A stretch of DNA of 64,000 nt from Echinometra lucunter (lineage: Eukaryota > Echinodermata > Echinoidea > Camarodonta > Echinometridae). Of this stretch, positions 49,838 to 61,660 are shown piece after piece. Under the pieces are notes generated by a model. That model saw nothing but the letters and a program-made list of their open reading frames with translations. It made no database searches and was not told the DNA's origin. The translations under genes and the position numbers were made by a program. Position 1 is the stretch's first letter, and each line of letters begins with the position of its first letter. Where the stretch lies: assembly GCA_029962745.1 (NCBI GenBank), contig CM057154.1:17349337-17413336 (forward strand), in the 5' to 3' direction.

Positions 49838-49935
49838 GCGATTCATCAAGTGTCTTGCTAATGAAATCCTTGCATCTGATTGGCTGAGAGCAAATATGTC
49901 AGCAAAAATCACTGACAAGACGCTTGATTAAACGC
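49838..49935. mobile_element. Short MITE sharing the core of the 19-kb elements
   Basis: The ends GCGATTCATCAAGTGTCTTG and CAAGACGCTTGATTAAACGC are inverted. The core CCTTGCATCTGATTGGCTGA is the same as at 19252-19272, although the ends differ. Confidence 0.65.
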
Positions 49936-51029
49936 CCCCACTCTCCCCCCTTCCCCTCGCACGAGGCGTTGTTTCCTGAGACGTCAGGACGGCGCGTCAG
50001 TGGCTATAACCCTATAACCCATAACCTTACGGCCTTATGACATGTTTGAGTGCGCATTTTTAGTGAAATGAAAGAATGATATCATTTCAAAAATGTATTG
50101 TATTTTTTATTGTATCTATTGAAGATCACTGAATTTCTCTTCTTTTTTATAACAAAGTACATAAAGTTACATGATCATATAAACAAAACAAAAATCACAG
50201 CAGATGTTATTCAACAAGATTACCAAAAGTATGAATGAATTTTCTGTTCATTTTTTATATACACAAAATGAAGGTTATACAGTACCTGTTATTTAACACG
50301 AATAACACGATAGGGACTGCAAATAATTATGAAGATTGCAAACAAACTTTTTATAACGGTCGAACGGGTTAATTGACTTCACGGGATCGATTGGCGCAAG
50401 TAATGACGCAATCTAATGAACGCCTCGTCACTCTCGTGTGAGTCGTGGCTGACGCATGCATGCCTAAGCCAGCAGACGACGCCTAGCGCAGGCAACGAGC
50501 ATACTGAATTCACTAACCTAGCCCGGGTAACAGAACAAATTTTAAAGCTTGGATTATAGGCCTAGCTACTTGAAACTGAGAAGCATGAAGCATTATGGGT
50601 ATCAGGCCCAAAGTATCGGTATAAAACCTAGACGTCAAGTAAATCATTTATATTTCGTTATTAAGTCCAACTTGATTTCACTTAATCAGGACATAAAAAC
50701 ATATAAATGTTTGGTGAAAAGAAATCTGGTTCGCGCGCGCCGGCCGAGTACGACACGACCCACTTCAGCACTTGAATAAGAGTGTTACCAAGTAGTTGAA
50801 GGGGATACATGCATATCTCAATACGTATCTCATGAAATATTAACCGAGCCATGCTGTGTCATGATACTCTTATTGAAATGAGCGTATCACCTGGAACATA
50901 AGAGCTATTGATCAGTGCACTTTCATGTGGTATTTACTCAAGAAATCAAATTGCTTTAATGATATGAACTTTGGTACCTGTAGATTTCGTACCAAGCACC
51001 GCACTCTTTGCTGAGATACGGAGGACGTA

Positions 51030-51085
51030 CAGGAGCTCGAACCCCAGACCTGCAAGTGATCATACCACTCGACTTTGAGACCATT
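51030..51085 (-). repeat. tRNA-like relic
   Basis: On the minus strand GAGTGGTATGATC and GGGGTTCGAGCTCC resemble A and B boxes. Stems are poor. It is probably an old SINE head downstream of the GPCR gene. Confidence 0.45.
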
Positions 51086-51471
51086 GAAATTGACCAAGGA
51101 ATTAACTAAAAACTTGTAATGTGAAGATCATTTTACAAACTCCCTGGGGCCTTCATGCCGGTACCATACACGCTTCGATTTACTCGAATATAAAACCATG
51201 CGTCATTTCCTTTTCTTACTACTCTAACAGGACTGTATGGAATACAGGAAACACACTCTGAATGGGGTAATTATGGAAAAGAAATAGCTTTAAAATTTCA
51301 AGTTTTGAATCAAAAGATACAGTGAACTAATTTGATTGGAAGAGAAACATAGTTTATCAGTGTGTATCAATGTCGACACCTGATTTGAGCAAGAACAGGA
51401 AATGATAAAACAAATAAACTACAATCTCTTCCGGGCGTTTCGCGGGCGGAAAGACACTACCAAATACAAAT

Positions 51472-54400
51472 CTATATATTACAAGGTGTTGACTGAAATC
51501 CTTCTCTCCTAACACGGGTGTCTGGATCGACGTATGTAAATTTATCTGAGATGTTATGTCCGTTCTTGGCGTGATTTCGACCGTTATGTTCATCAGCCCC
51601 CGCAGACACCTCGGACGCCATGCCTGTGGTCTCGGGGTTGAACGAGCAATCGACGCGACGACACCGCAGGACGACGAAAAAGAATTTACGATACCCTTTT
51701 CTGAAGTTTTCATTGGTTAGTCCGTAAATGACGCTGTTGATGCTGCTATTGAAATGCGCGAGGAACGCAACCGACATGTACACGGTTCCAGGAACCACGT
51801 GATTCCTGTCGACCAATACCAGTAGCGACTCGGGAAACCAGAAGATCGCATACGCGAGCACCAAGATGAATATCGATCGCAGGAGTTTAGCATCTGTCTG
51901 TCGAAGCTTCTTCTTGACTTGCGATTTTCCGGACACTGAATGCGCGAATTTTTTGAGCTCGTGGCTTGAGGCGTACGAATAGATGTAAATGCCGATGTAG
52001 CTGAACGATATGATCACGATCGGTACCCCGACCGCCATAATTGTAAGGAAGAGAACGTATCTCAGATCGCCCCGGATATCGTAAGTGCACATCATGAATT
52101 CCTCGATGAATTTGTGACTGTTCCATCCTGTTAGATTTGGGATATCGAGAAGGACGCCTCCAAGCCATGGAACTAGTAAATGGATCCAAAGGTTCCCCTT
52201 GTTGTAGATCCTTCGGTACGACAGACGATGGCGAATCGCGATGTAGCGGTTAACGGCTATCGATGCAATACTCCAGAGAGAACACACGCAGCTATCGAAG
52301 AAAAGAACAAATAAATAAAACAAATTAACAAAATAATATAGAATGAACTATTCAGACAGTATTGTCCTAACTAGAAGAATGATTATCCATTCTGAAACGA
52401 AAATGTTAATGTCATATGCAATTTTTGCTCTTTACACTAGCCAAAGGTAGCTTGGAGGGACCTTTTCCCTACGGGCAGTCAATATTTTGGATTGAGGGGC
52501 TAGTTGAACATGGTCTGGTGACCATGTTTTAGCTTAGAGGGTCTGTCAACATGATCAAACCGAAATTTCAGTGCAAGTCCGACCTAGATTACACAAGTAG
52601 TAAAATGACATTTGAACGTTACTGTGAGACGATGGACTATATTCCTTGATAACCTTTGATCAGATTGTTCTGGGTATGAATCCCCAGAAATAAGACATTT
52701 CCATTCCCATTGCTTCTCTCAATCCAGGTGTAGGTCACAGGAGGAGGAGAGGTTTGATAAACTAAGAGAAACTAAGGACGGAGGGAGATATAGAAAGGGA
52801 AACTAGAGACATTTGAGAGAGGGGGAGACAGAGAGATGGAGAGACAGAGAGAGAGAGAGAGACAAAGCGAGAGAAAGTAAATGAGAGGGCGAATAATGAA
52901 GAAAGATACAGGAAGAAAATAGAGAGAAAAAAGGAGAAGATGAAGAATGGATGCATAGGGAGACTGTCATGAGGAAGAAATGGAAACAGGGAGAAAGAGA
53001 TAGAGGGAGAGAGAGAGAGAGAGATAATAAGCAAGAGGAAAAGAAAGAAAGACAGATACAGGAAGGAAAGATAGGGGGATGAGGAAGGAATATCTTCATG
53101 TCCTTTCCACAATAGATTATTATTTGTTCAGGAAATGGTGAGAACAAATATCATGAAACTATCGATAAAAATCATAACTCTGAAGAAATATCATAATGTC
53201 TTTTCCTCAATAGATCATTATTCTTTCAGGAAATGGAGAGAACAAATAATCAAATATCAATATCATGAAACTGTTGATAAAAAACATAACTGTGACTTCC
53301 GATGAGGTAATATCAATCTGAACTTCAAATTTCACCTTATTACAGCGACCGTGTCGTTTTAACATGTCATCCAAGCTATTAAGACATTTCTTCTGCATGG
53401 ATACGGGTTATGAATTATGCACTCGGGTCACAAAAAGTAATTTATAATGACAATTTGACGATGGTTACTGCCTCAGTTTAGGTTTTACAAGCTATTTTAC
53501 TATCTCACACCATCGGGAGAGGTTATAAATAATACCTTCACCTAAGTCTGAAGCTTCGAAAGTGAATTATCATTACTTAAAGGTTGGGAATGCCATCGTT
53601 GTTGTAATATGTCCAAACGATGTTGACTTTGCGAGGGCATGGACATGATGGAGTAAAAATAAGAGATGCGAAAGAGATGTCGATCTTTAACAAACGAACT
53701 TTAATAGTGAACATCCCATACCTCTACTAATACATATAAAATATATCGTTGCTGATATTTCATGGCGTCTGCATAACTTCTTAGCCAAGGAAGAAAAATG
53801 CTACTGTTCCCACTTTAATTTGATTAAAGCTTTACGCCACTTTTCTATAATTGTATCCAGTTTTGTGCTACATCTACACCATAAAAAATGGGAAAGTATA
53901 CATCTTTGCGCCAGCAGCTTCAAGAAAAAGAGAAATTCCATCCTTCATTTGCGACGACGTAGTGCCTGGGAGGGAGGGACGACGGAGAACAGTATCCATT
54001 GAGCAACGTGACAGATTATGAAATACTGTTTCAGAGGTTCAGTATAATACATTTTCATGATCAACAACAGAATATCGTATTTTCTAATCTGTGGCTGCTA
54101 TCGATTGCCCTCTCCTTTCCCCTTCAAATTTTCTTGTCAGCCCCCCCCCCCCCCCCCCCATTCCAGCTACGCGGGGCTGCGATTATTAAGATAATGCCCT
54201 TCTCTTTATTTTCTAGCATTTTTTCCCCTGGAGATAGTTGCATGGAGGCAATGGCCAGGCGCGCCGGAAGGGTCCCAGCTTGGGGGGGGGGGGGGGGGTC
54301 AAATACTCTTGGGGGCCCACCTCAAATGCTTACAACCAGGATACAGGCCTACCCCCCCCCCCTCCCGAACAAGCACATTTCTTCCCTTCTATACATATTT

Positions 54401-56482
54401 GTTTATATCATTTCAAAAGCGCACGGCTTAGATTTCATTAAGAAAATAAAAAAGGCACTTTGCTTTATTCGATCACGGTTATCGTGAATTGTTTCCCATC
54501 AGCTCTCATCATTAGTACTGAAACAGGATTATTTTTTTTTTCACCGCTGGTAGTATGGTAGGATGGCGTGAGAGGTTAGAGACCGGGCATGGCAATGGGA
54601 GGATTGTGGCATACGGGCGCATTTTCGCGATGGGGCCGACGCCTGTTAAGGTCTGAAAGTCCCGAAAAGCAAATCTTCATTTTAAGGAAACAAGTGCAAT
54701 TTTGCACCCCGAATGTAACAACAGAAGCACCTTTCGGGGTGCAATCTTGCACCCTACATGAAAAAGGTGCAAAGATGCACCCTTTTGTACTTGTTTGCAG
54801 CCGGAAATGGCCATCTGCACCCTTATAGGTGCAATTATGCACCTTTAAGGGTGCAGACATTTTTGCATCCAAAAGGGTGCAAATTTGCACCTTCTCTAAA
54901 ACTTGCATTTCTCAAAACTAGAAAGCTATTATGGGGTTATTGGTTCAGAGAGGGGGGCCGGGGGCAAAGATGATTTCCCCTCCCCTTTGAGAGGGAGAAA
55001 ATCTCCTTTCTTATTCCGCCACTGGTAATACAGGGGATACACTGCACCTATATATCTGCATGTGCATATATAATGTTAATGCATGTTGCGACAATGTGAA
55101 AAAAATTAGGTGTTAGGATTAATCTGCTCTTTTACACGACTAAGAAGCTGAACGCAATTTTTGTGTTGTCATGGGGGTGGAGAAATAGTCCCCTCCCCAA
55201 AAGAAACAAGCATTTGCCCCCTTTTTCATAGATAATAGACAGAATTTCTAATACTGAGATACATTGCATCTACTTAATATATGAGGGAGCGTAGCGACCA
55301 AAGAAACTTTAGATTTTTGAATGCTGAAAGTTTGCATTTAAGAGCACTATTATGCTTGTTTTACACGGTTGTAGTGCAATCTTACGATCCGAAATGTTCT
55401 CTTTTTTCTTGCGAGGGGGGGGGGGGAGGTCCATTGGGGGTAAAAAGCGATTTTTCCTGCCTCCCCCCCCCCCTCTTGAATGATTGGCGGCAACTACCCC
55501 CTCTGCCCCCCCCCCCCCCCCCCCCTGCCGGCACCTATGTTTTCAGCCCCATCCCCTCTCCAGCTAGGCGGGGATGCGATTGATAGAATAATGCCCTTCT
55601 TTTTATCTTTCAGCATTTTTCGCCCGGGGACAGCGGGAGGCAACGGCAATATATACAGATATGTTGCTAAAAGCGTTATGAATTTACGCAGTATTTCCGT
55701 CAGAATACTTATTAGACACTGTGAGAGAGGGACATGAGGGAAGTCATACCATCTCATCAACACTTCAACACAACCCTTCAAGCGCTCTTCAAGTGCTCAA
55801 AGACAGTGGATAATAAATTCAAGTTAATGGTGATAATGCTCCTGCATACAAACAATGATGGGTCCAAGATTCTGAGAGCGGAATGCGGGCACAAGTCCCA
55901 AACTCCGTGACAGGCAAGCAAGCAAAACACAAAAACAAAAGAAATAAAGAGGGTATAGGTTATAGGATATAGAAGGAAACAAGTGTGAATATCGATTTCA
56001 ATGTCCTCTCGTACTGACAAAAATACTGGAATTATTAAAGACTTAAATAAATGTATCATTGCTTTTCAGAACATTCTCTACTAAAAATGAAGTTTCACGC
56101 ACCAAATAATGCAAGTTGCTCCAATAAAGTTGCACAGAAGTGAATGGTGACTAAAATAAGTTTCTCCCTTAAACAGACCAACGAGGGCGAAAGCATTGAT
56201 GAATGTCGATACGATGAGATCGGCGATGGCGAGATTGACGATGAAAGCGTTGCTGAGAACACGGAGTCTTCTCTCGGCGAAGACGGCCCCGATGATGAGC
56301 ACGTTGCCGACCAGGCCTGTGAGTATTGCGAAGACGGTGATGACCAGGAATACCCATGTTTTTATCTCGTCATCGTCGCAATCGTTCTCATTTGAATGAT
56401 TCGATCTGCTCCCATTTGTGACCGAGATCGACAAGGTGTCGGCTGAGTGTGACGTGATGTCGAATGAAATCGTTGTGGCCAT
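51472..56482 (-). CDS. Class A (rhodopsin-like) GPCR, melatonin-receptor-like, two exons, complete
   Basis: Exon 1 is 56482-56103 and exon 2 is 52291-51472, joined TG|GTGCGT ... CGATAG|CTGC, giving 399 residues. The ATG at 56482 follows a GTG; the first 40 residues are S/T/N-rich and acidic with N-glycosylation sites at N23 and N28. TM1 is about 42-68 (N60), TM2 79-102 (D88) and TM3 starts at C117, ending in NRY 141-143. ECL2 holds C195, the likely disulfide partner. TM5 is about 204-231, TM6 about 264-287 (WFP 278-280) and TM7 ends NSVIY 312-316, followed by NFRKGYRK. NRY instead of DRY and NSxxY instead of NPxxY are features of melatonin-type receptors and some Tre1/Moody-like orphans. It is a plasma-membrane receptor; the ligand is unknown. 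Confidence 0.9.
53097..53295. repeat. Tandem pair of about 97-bp units
   Basis: CAATAGAT(T/C)ATTATT, TTCAGGAAATGG, GAGAACAAAT, ATCATGAAACT and GATAAAAA are repeated in order at 53106 and 53206. It lies in the GPCR intron. Confidence 0.75.
54155..54255. repeat. Dispersed repeat, copy 1 (also 55535-55645)
   Basis: CCAGCTACGCGGGGCTGCGA, ATAATGCCCTTCT, AGCATTTTT and GGAGGCAA(T/C)GGC are shared in order with 55553-55645. Both copies follow a long C run. Confidence 0.7.
54685..54905 (+). repeat. GTGCA-palindrome repeat, copy 3
   Basis: Runs of GTGCAATTTTGCACC, GGTGCAAAGATGCACC and GGGTGCAAATTTGCACC. It shares the order of palindromes and the spacer GGAAATGGCCATCTGCACCC with the other copies. No tRNA-like head is visible here. 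Confidence 0.75.
55535..55645. repeat. Dispersed repeat, copy 2
   Basis: CCAGCTAGGCGGGGATGCGA and the following ATAATGCCCTTCT and CAGCATTTTTCGCCC match 54155-54255. Same orientation. Confidence 0.7.
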
Positions 56483-56737
56483 CACGTAAGCTCGATATCC
56501 TTCCTATAAAGTTCTTATATTCCAAAATGTCTCAAAACGTACTGATATGTCGATGTGAATTGTAATAGTTTTATTCTACCAAGTGATGCCGGATCAGATT
56601 CAGTTCTGTTCTTCCTGAGGACCCTGCATATTATTATTACTCAAGCAATTGCCTTTAGTCCTTTTACACTTGGGTCAAGAGAGACTGGGTCAAGAGGGAC
56701 ACATGCCGGTAAAACCCCACGTCCGACATGTCCGAGG

Positions 56738-56812
56738 ATGTAAGCACCCGCTGAAGATCGAACCCAGTACCTCTTGCATCAAGAGCCTTCACCAGTATAA
56801 CACAGCGCTCCC
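56738..56812 (-). repeat. tRNA-like relic
   Basis: On the minus strand TGTTATACTGGTGAAGGC and TGGGTTCGATCTTC resemble A and B boxes. It lies about 260 bp upstream of the GPCR start codon. Confidence 0.5.
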
Positions 56813-58489
56813 ACACTTCCAAACCTGATAAGGTTTTTTACATTGAGCTTTTACATCCACCGTTGTCCTGAGTTAAATAATAATCATACTACTAACCTTG
56901 TCCGTGAAATTAATATCCAAAGCTCCAAAATCTCTAGAAATGTGATGCCCAAAATGTAAAAGGTTGTCTGTTTTAGTTCTCATCAAGATGACATGGCTCA
57001 CGTTAAGGTTTAAATTCACTGTAATCCTATATTTTAAATGATGAATATATCATCATTAGCATCCTTCAGTATATTCCAAAATTCTACTTAAATCGGTTGA
57101 TCTGTGTTCTCCTTACGGCGCACGTTAAGCGTTCACCCTCACTGTCACCATGGTCACCACTGTAGTAAGGTTTAAGATTTAACTGATGTACAGGATATTT
57201 CCAAAGTTCCTGAAGTATCTCAAACTGAACTGCTTAGAGATTTGAATTGTCCTCAAGGAGATAAGTTAACATAGAGCTGTTACATTCACTGCAGTCAGGC
57301 ATTAGAAAAATAATAAACTATCATCCTTTCCAAAATGTTCAAAATTTCAAAATATTTCGACATGCAATAAGGTTGTGGCAGTTTCTTATCCTCCAAACAC
57401 TGCCAAAACTGACAATTAGCAGATCAGGAAGATCCAGCTCTTTTAAGTCACTGCAGTCGTGCTCTGGATCACGATGAAATATTATAAATATGAATCATTA
57501 ACGTCATGGTCTTTATCGAATGCACCTTCAATAATCTCGGCTCGATCTCTTGAATAAACTGCATACTTATAAACAAACTGATATACGTGTAGTTCTCGTG
57601 TATACGCTATCCACTTGAGATGCACACACAAGAGGGATGACTGTTATTGCAATACTTGACTTTAATTGATGTCCGATGTAGGATTCATACAATATCCAAA
57701 CCCAACATTCTAAATCATGAATCATGATCTACGGGTATGAAAGCGCCGTCAGAAATCACTGCCATCTTGAGTGCCTTAAAAACTGTCAACGTTCTTGCTT
57801 GAAATGTAATATTTCAACCAGTATCAAATCCTTCTAACTTCTGCAAAAGTGATGTGCGGATGACAGAATGTCCATAATATATAAGAAACTAGCTATGACG
57901 TATTCTCCACTGATAGGGCATGATGACGTACTAGTACTTGAAATAGTTCATTAACACTTAGATGAAGAAATAAAACAATTGTAAAACTCGGTAACCGACG
58001 ATGTTTAATGCAGACGAGATTCCTAATGATCCAGGTTGAGGCGCGAAAATAAAAAAACAAAACATGCATAACTTTTTAGTTCACTTCTGTACGTCGCCTG
58101 GCGAATCGAAGATGCGTTAAATTGTGAAGTGTCTATAGGAACGGCACGCGAAGAACGCATTTCTCTCGGGTTTGTTTACAGAGATACCGTGAATGGGCGC
58201 AGACTCGAAGAAGAAAGCGTGAAAGAAGAGGCGCCGGAAAGAGGCCTCTAATTTTTAGAAGAATGCTGTACCATAAATTCATACATTGTTTTCTACTTTC
58301 TCCGATTTCTGGAAAATTAGTTGGAAATTCTAAGTACAGAGGAGAAGGTAGCTACGAAAGTCTTTTCCAAGAATGTTATCACGATGATACAGAAAAGAGT
58401 AGGACCTATGTGCGTGTGTTTGTTTGCACATATTATGTGAAAGCATTTGAGAGAATAATAATAACAATTTTTGCAAAGGTTCAAATAAT

Positions 58490-58564
58490 GTCTCCGCCGG
58501 CAATCAAGCCCGGGTCCTTCAGTGGCTTTGAACGCCAATGCCTTAACATGTAGACCACGGAGAC
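58490..58564 (-). repeat. tRNA-like SINE head, related to 46753-46823
   Basis: On the minus strand GTCTCCGTGGTCTACATGTT and GGGCTTGATTGCCGGCGG match the 46.8-kb copy, with a degenerate B box. The flank with CCGACAGACTG is also shared. Confidence 0.6.
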
Positions 58565-58944
58565 GGGCCAGTGATTTCGGTGATTCCAAAATCGCCTAAC
58601 CGACAGACTGCAAATAGGTCCGACACCTTTTCTACTCCTCCCCCTCCCTCTCCCCTACCCTATCCCCCCCCCCCCCCATTAAAAGTATCCCCAAACGCCC
58701 TTCTCTATCGAAGCCTATGTGTAGAGTGAATGGCATGATTAGCATTATTGGGGTTCCTGTCCTGTATCAGTGGGAGAATGATGACTGTGATAAACATATC
58801 GTAAATCTAATGGAGTAAACACTTTCTACACGCTGTAAATAATACCGTCAAATAATTGGCTGTATTTACGTATAGGCTGGAGTTAAAGGTCTTTGCAAAC
58901 ATTTACTGAATCCTAGCACTTGAAAATGCTGATTGGGATTGTAT

Positions 58945-58945
<1 letters not shown>

Positions 58946-58989
<44 letters not shown>

Positions 58990-59145
58990 CGATGATGATG
59001 ATGACCACGACGATAATGATATTAATCATGATGACGATAATGATGACGATGATGATGATGATGATGATGATGATAATGACGATGATGATGATGATGATAA
59101 TGACGATAATGATGATGATGATGATGATGATGACTATGATAACGT
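58946..59145. repeat. (GAT)n microsatellite
   Basis: About 200 bp of GAT triplets with GAC and AAT variants. Its open frames are poly-Met/Ile artefacts. Confidence 0.95.
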
Positions 59146-59391
59146 TAGATAATGTCTGTGACGATGTTATACATTTAACATGCTATTCTGCTATTAGTAG
59201 TGTGATCATGTTCACAAGCTCCGCCTTTCGGGTGTTCCCCATGAACCATTTTTAAAGTATGGATTTATGCACGTTATAAGCAAATGTTATTGTCTCAGAA
59301 AGGTAATAAATGTTAATTTCAATCAATTTCAATCAATGATGATGAGGCTGCCCTTCCTCATTGAGGCCGGGCCTGCAAATACACAGTTTAA

Positions 59392-59995
59392 AGGAGAATG
59401 AAACTCTGGGGAAAATTGATTTTAATGAAAAGAGAGGATAGAGAGAAGCGATTTTTTTTAAAGTTCCATTAAAATCGGTTAAGAAATGAGAAAGTGATGA
59501 AAGTTTGTAAAGTCTTAATTCACTTTCTATGGCGATCCTCAAATTAGCAACGCTGCTTCAAAATGGCTGGTTTTAGTGGACAACTCTTAATACGTTTTGT
59601 ACGCAGAATTTCATATTTTCTCCAGTATCTCTCAAGGTGCGGCTTGTCTCGTTCTTAGCTCAAGATATATCATGGGAAAATGTATTTGACACAACATAAT
59701 GTTGAGTTCACAAGGAGACGAGCAGCATCTTTAGAGATAATGGAGAAAATATGAAATTTTGGGTACAAAATATATTGAGAGTTGTCCTTCTTACCCTTGA
59801 GGATCGCCATAGAAAGTAAATTGAGACTTTACAAACTTTCATAACTTTCTCATTTCGTAACCGATTTTGATGAAAGTTTTTTTCTTCTTCTTCTTCTTCT
59901 TCTTCTTCTTCTTCTTCTTCTTCTTCTTCTTCTTCTTCTTCTCTCTATCGTTTCTTTTGATTAAAATGGATATTTCCCCAGGGCTTCATTCTCCT
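59392..59995. mobile_element. Foldback MITE flanked by TTAA, copy B
   Basis: It begins AGGAGAATGA and ends TCATTCTCCT, flanked by TTAA at 59388-59391 and 59996-59999. The arms pair around the central 59620-59700 (for example GGCGATCCTC at 59531 and GAGGATCGCC at 59800). A (TTC)n tract has grown in the right arm at 59879-59942. The ends match copy A at 12877-13450, so both belong to one group. Confidence 0.8.
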
Positions 59996-61379
59996 TTAAG
60001 TGAAATACCGTGCACTCAAAGAAGCCACGGAACGTTTTTGAAAGTGAGGGGGCTGCATGTACAAACCAAAAAATTCACTTCCGGGTTTTTGTACAGGGGC
60101 CTATGTGTCTACTCCAAAAAGTGAGGGGGCTGCAGCCCCCCCCCCCCCCCGGCCCCGCGGTTCCGCGGCCCCTGACTCATACCCCCTTGAGTATTTGAAT
60201 ATCAATTGCATCTATCTAGATCAGTTAAGTTTATCCTATTATTGCATGAATACAAATATAAAATAAATATATCCACTGCTCATGCATACGTTTTGGCATG
60301 TATATGTTTACTAGGTTGGCTTAGGTAGAATTTATTTCCCCCTGGAATATGGTGTTAGTTAATCATTCAAAACAGATTTTTCTACCATTGGTATAAGCAG
60401 CAATAATTACAAACAAAAACAAATTTCAGAAGAAACTGATTCAATGAGACGGGGGAAAAAAGTTTTCAGAAAATACATAGAAATAGGACATCTAAAAAGC
60501 AAGGTCAAGAGGGATATTAAAGCGACAGAAATATTGAATTTCATTCTTATTCATTAAGTATAGCAAATTCCAAGCATAAGTAATTTTGAATTATCAACAG
60601 TAGGATTGTTCCTGCATCTGCTACAATTCTTTATTTTGTACTTCATCTTCGTGATTTGCATTGCAGTCGAAAACAGATGATTTAATTGAGGTTGAACATA
60701 ATTGGAAACAATTTTCAGGGGGAGGGAGGGGATTAAAGATTGAAAGGGATAAAATAGATAGATAGATAAGAAACACTACTGTTTTCTTCATTTATATCTC
60801 CAATCATGTTTTATAGTGCATTATTTTTCAAAGCAGTGATCTCGAAGCAGCAGACAATTAAGACACCACGGGTAAGAAAAATTACTTAGCTTTAAAAATT
60901 TTGCCTACACTATATTTCAATGTATTACATTTTCGAGAATTTTTTTTTTCTGTTATGCTTATAGTGTTTTCTGGTCACCTTCTTGTCTTTCAACTGTTTA
61001 GTCTTGATTTTGTACCAAGTTTTCAATGTTTTCTCTCTCAGCTGAATACCAGCAGCTTACACAAAAAAGTCCTCATTGTTCTGACTGTGCCAGTTTTAGT
61101 CCTAATTAATGTCAACCCTAAACAGGCCTAGAGAGATGGGTGGGTGAGTACAGAAGAGAGAGAGAGAGAGGGGGGGGGGCGGGGGTTGGAGAAAGAAAGG
61201 AATGGAGTGAACGTGCCACGTGGGGAAGGCAATGGAAGTTTGAGAGACAGAATGAAAAAAAATACTTAAAACAAAAAAAAAAAGAAATAAGACATGACTA
61301 GGGAGAGAGAGGGTGGGAGAAAGAGAGTAAGGAGATTTAGAAGGTAGGGGGGGGGGGGTAGGAAGAGGAAGTAAAGAGG

Positions 61380-61660
61380 TAGAGAGGAAGGGAATCGGGG
61401 GCGGGGCTCAATCATGAGAGAGGGGGTAAGAAAAGAGAAATAGAGAGCTCAGTAGGGAGAGAAGTAAAGAGGGACGGAACGGGTGATGAGAGAGATGGCA
61501 AGAGGAAGTAAAGAGGAAGTGAGAAGGGGAATCTTCGGGGCGGGGCTCAATCATGAGAGAGGGGGTAAGAAAGGAGAAATAGAGCTCAGTAGGGAGAGAA
61601 GTAAAGAGGGACGGAACGGGTGATGAGAGAGATGGCAAGAGGAAGTAAAGAGGAAGAAAG
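61380..61660. repeat. Tandem duplication, about 138-bp unit, in purine-rich DNA
   Basis: GGCGGGGCTCAATCATGAGA occurs at 61399 and 61538, each followed by the same purine-rich 110 bp. The wider region 61150-61690 is almost all A/G on the plus strand. Confidence 0.8.

Larger units (their letters stand above)
36266..51471. other. Intergenic between carboxypeptidase and GPCR genes
   Basis: Apart from the duplicated block and listed SINE/MITE copies, nothing coding is supported. A purine-poor stretch at 48820-49040 and a CT-rich piece at 47610-47695 are low complexity. Positions 50000-51000 hold no recognised element. Confidence 0.6.
52292..56102. other. GPCR intron
   Basis: A 3.8-kb intron with GA-rich DNA (52740-53090), the 97-bp tandem pair, C-run repeats at 54140-54360 and 55440-55530, and the GTGCA repeat. 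No extra exon is needed: the exon 1 and exon 2 phases fit and all seven membrane segments are covered. Confidence 0.7.

Noticed and set aside
51357..51713. Other-frame open frame of 118 codons at the GPCR 3' end
   Set aside because: It is the shadow of GPCR exon 2, which has clear family motifs.
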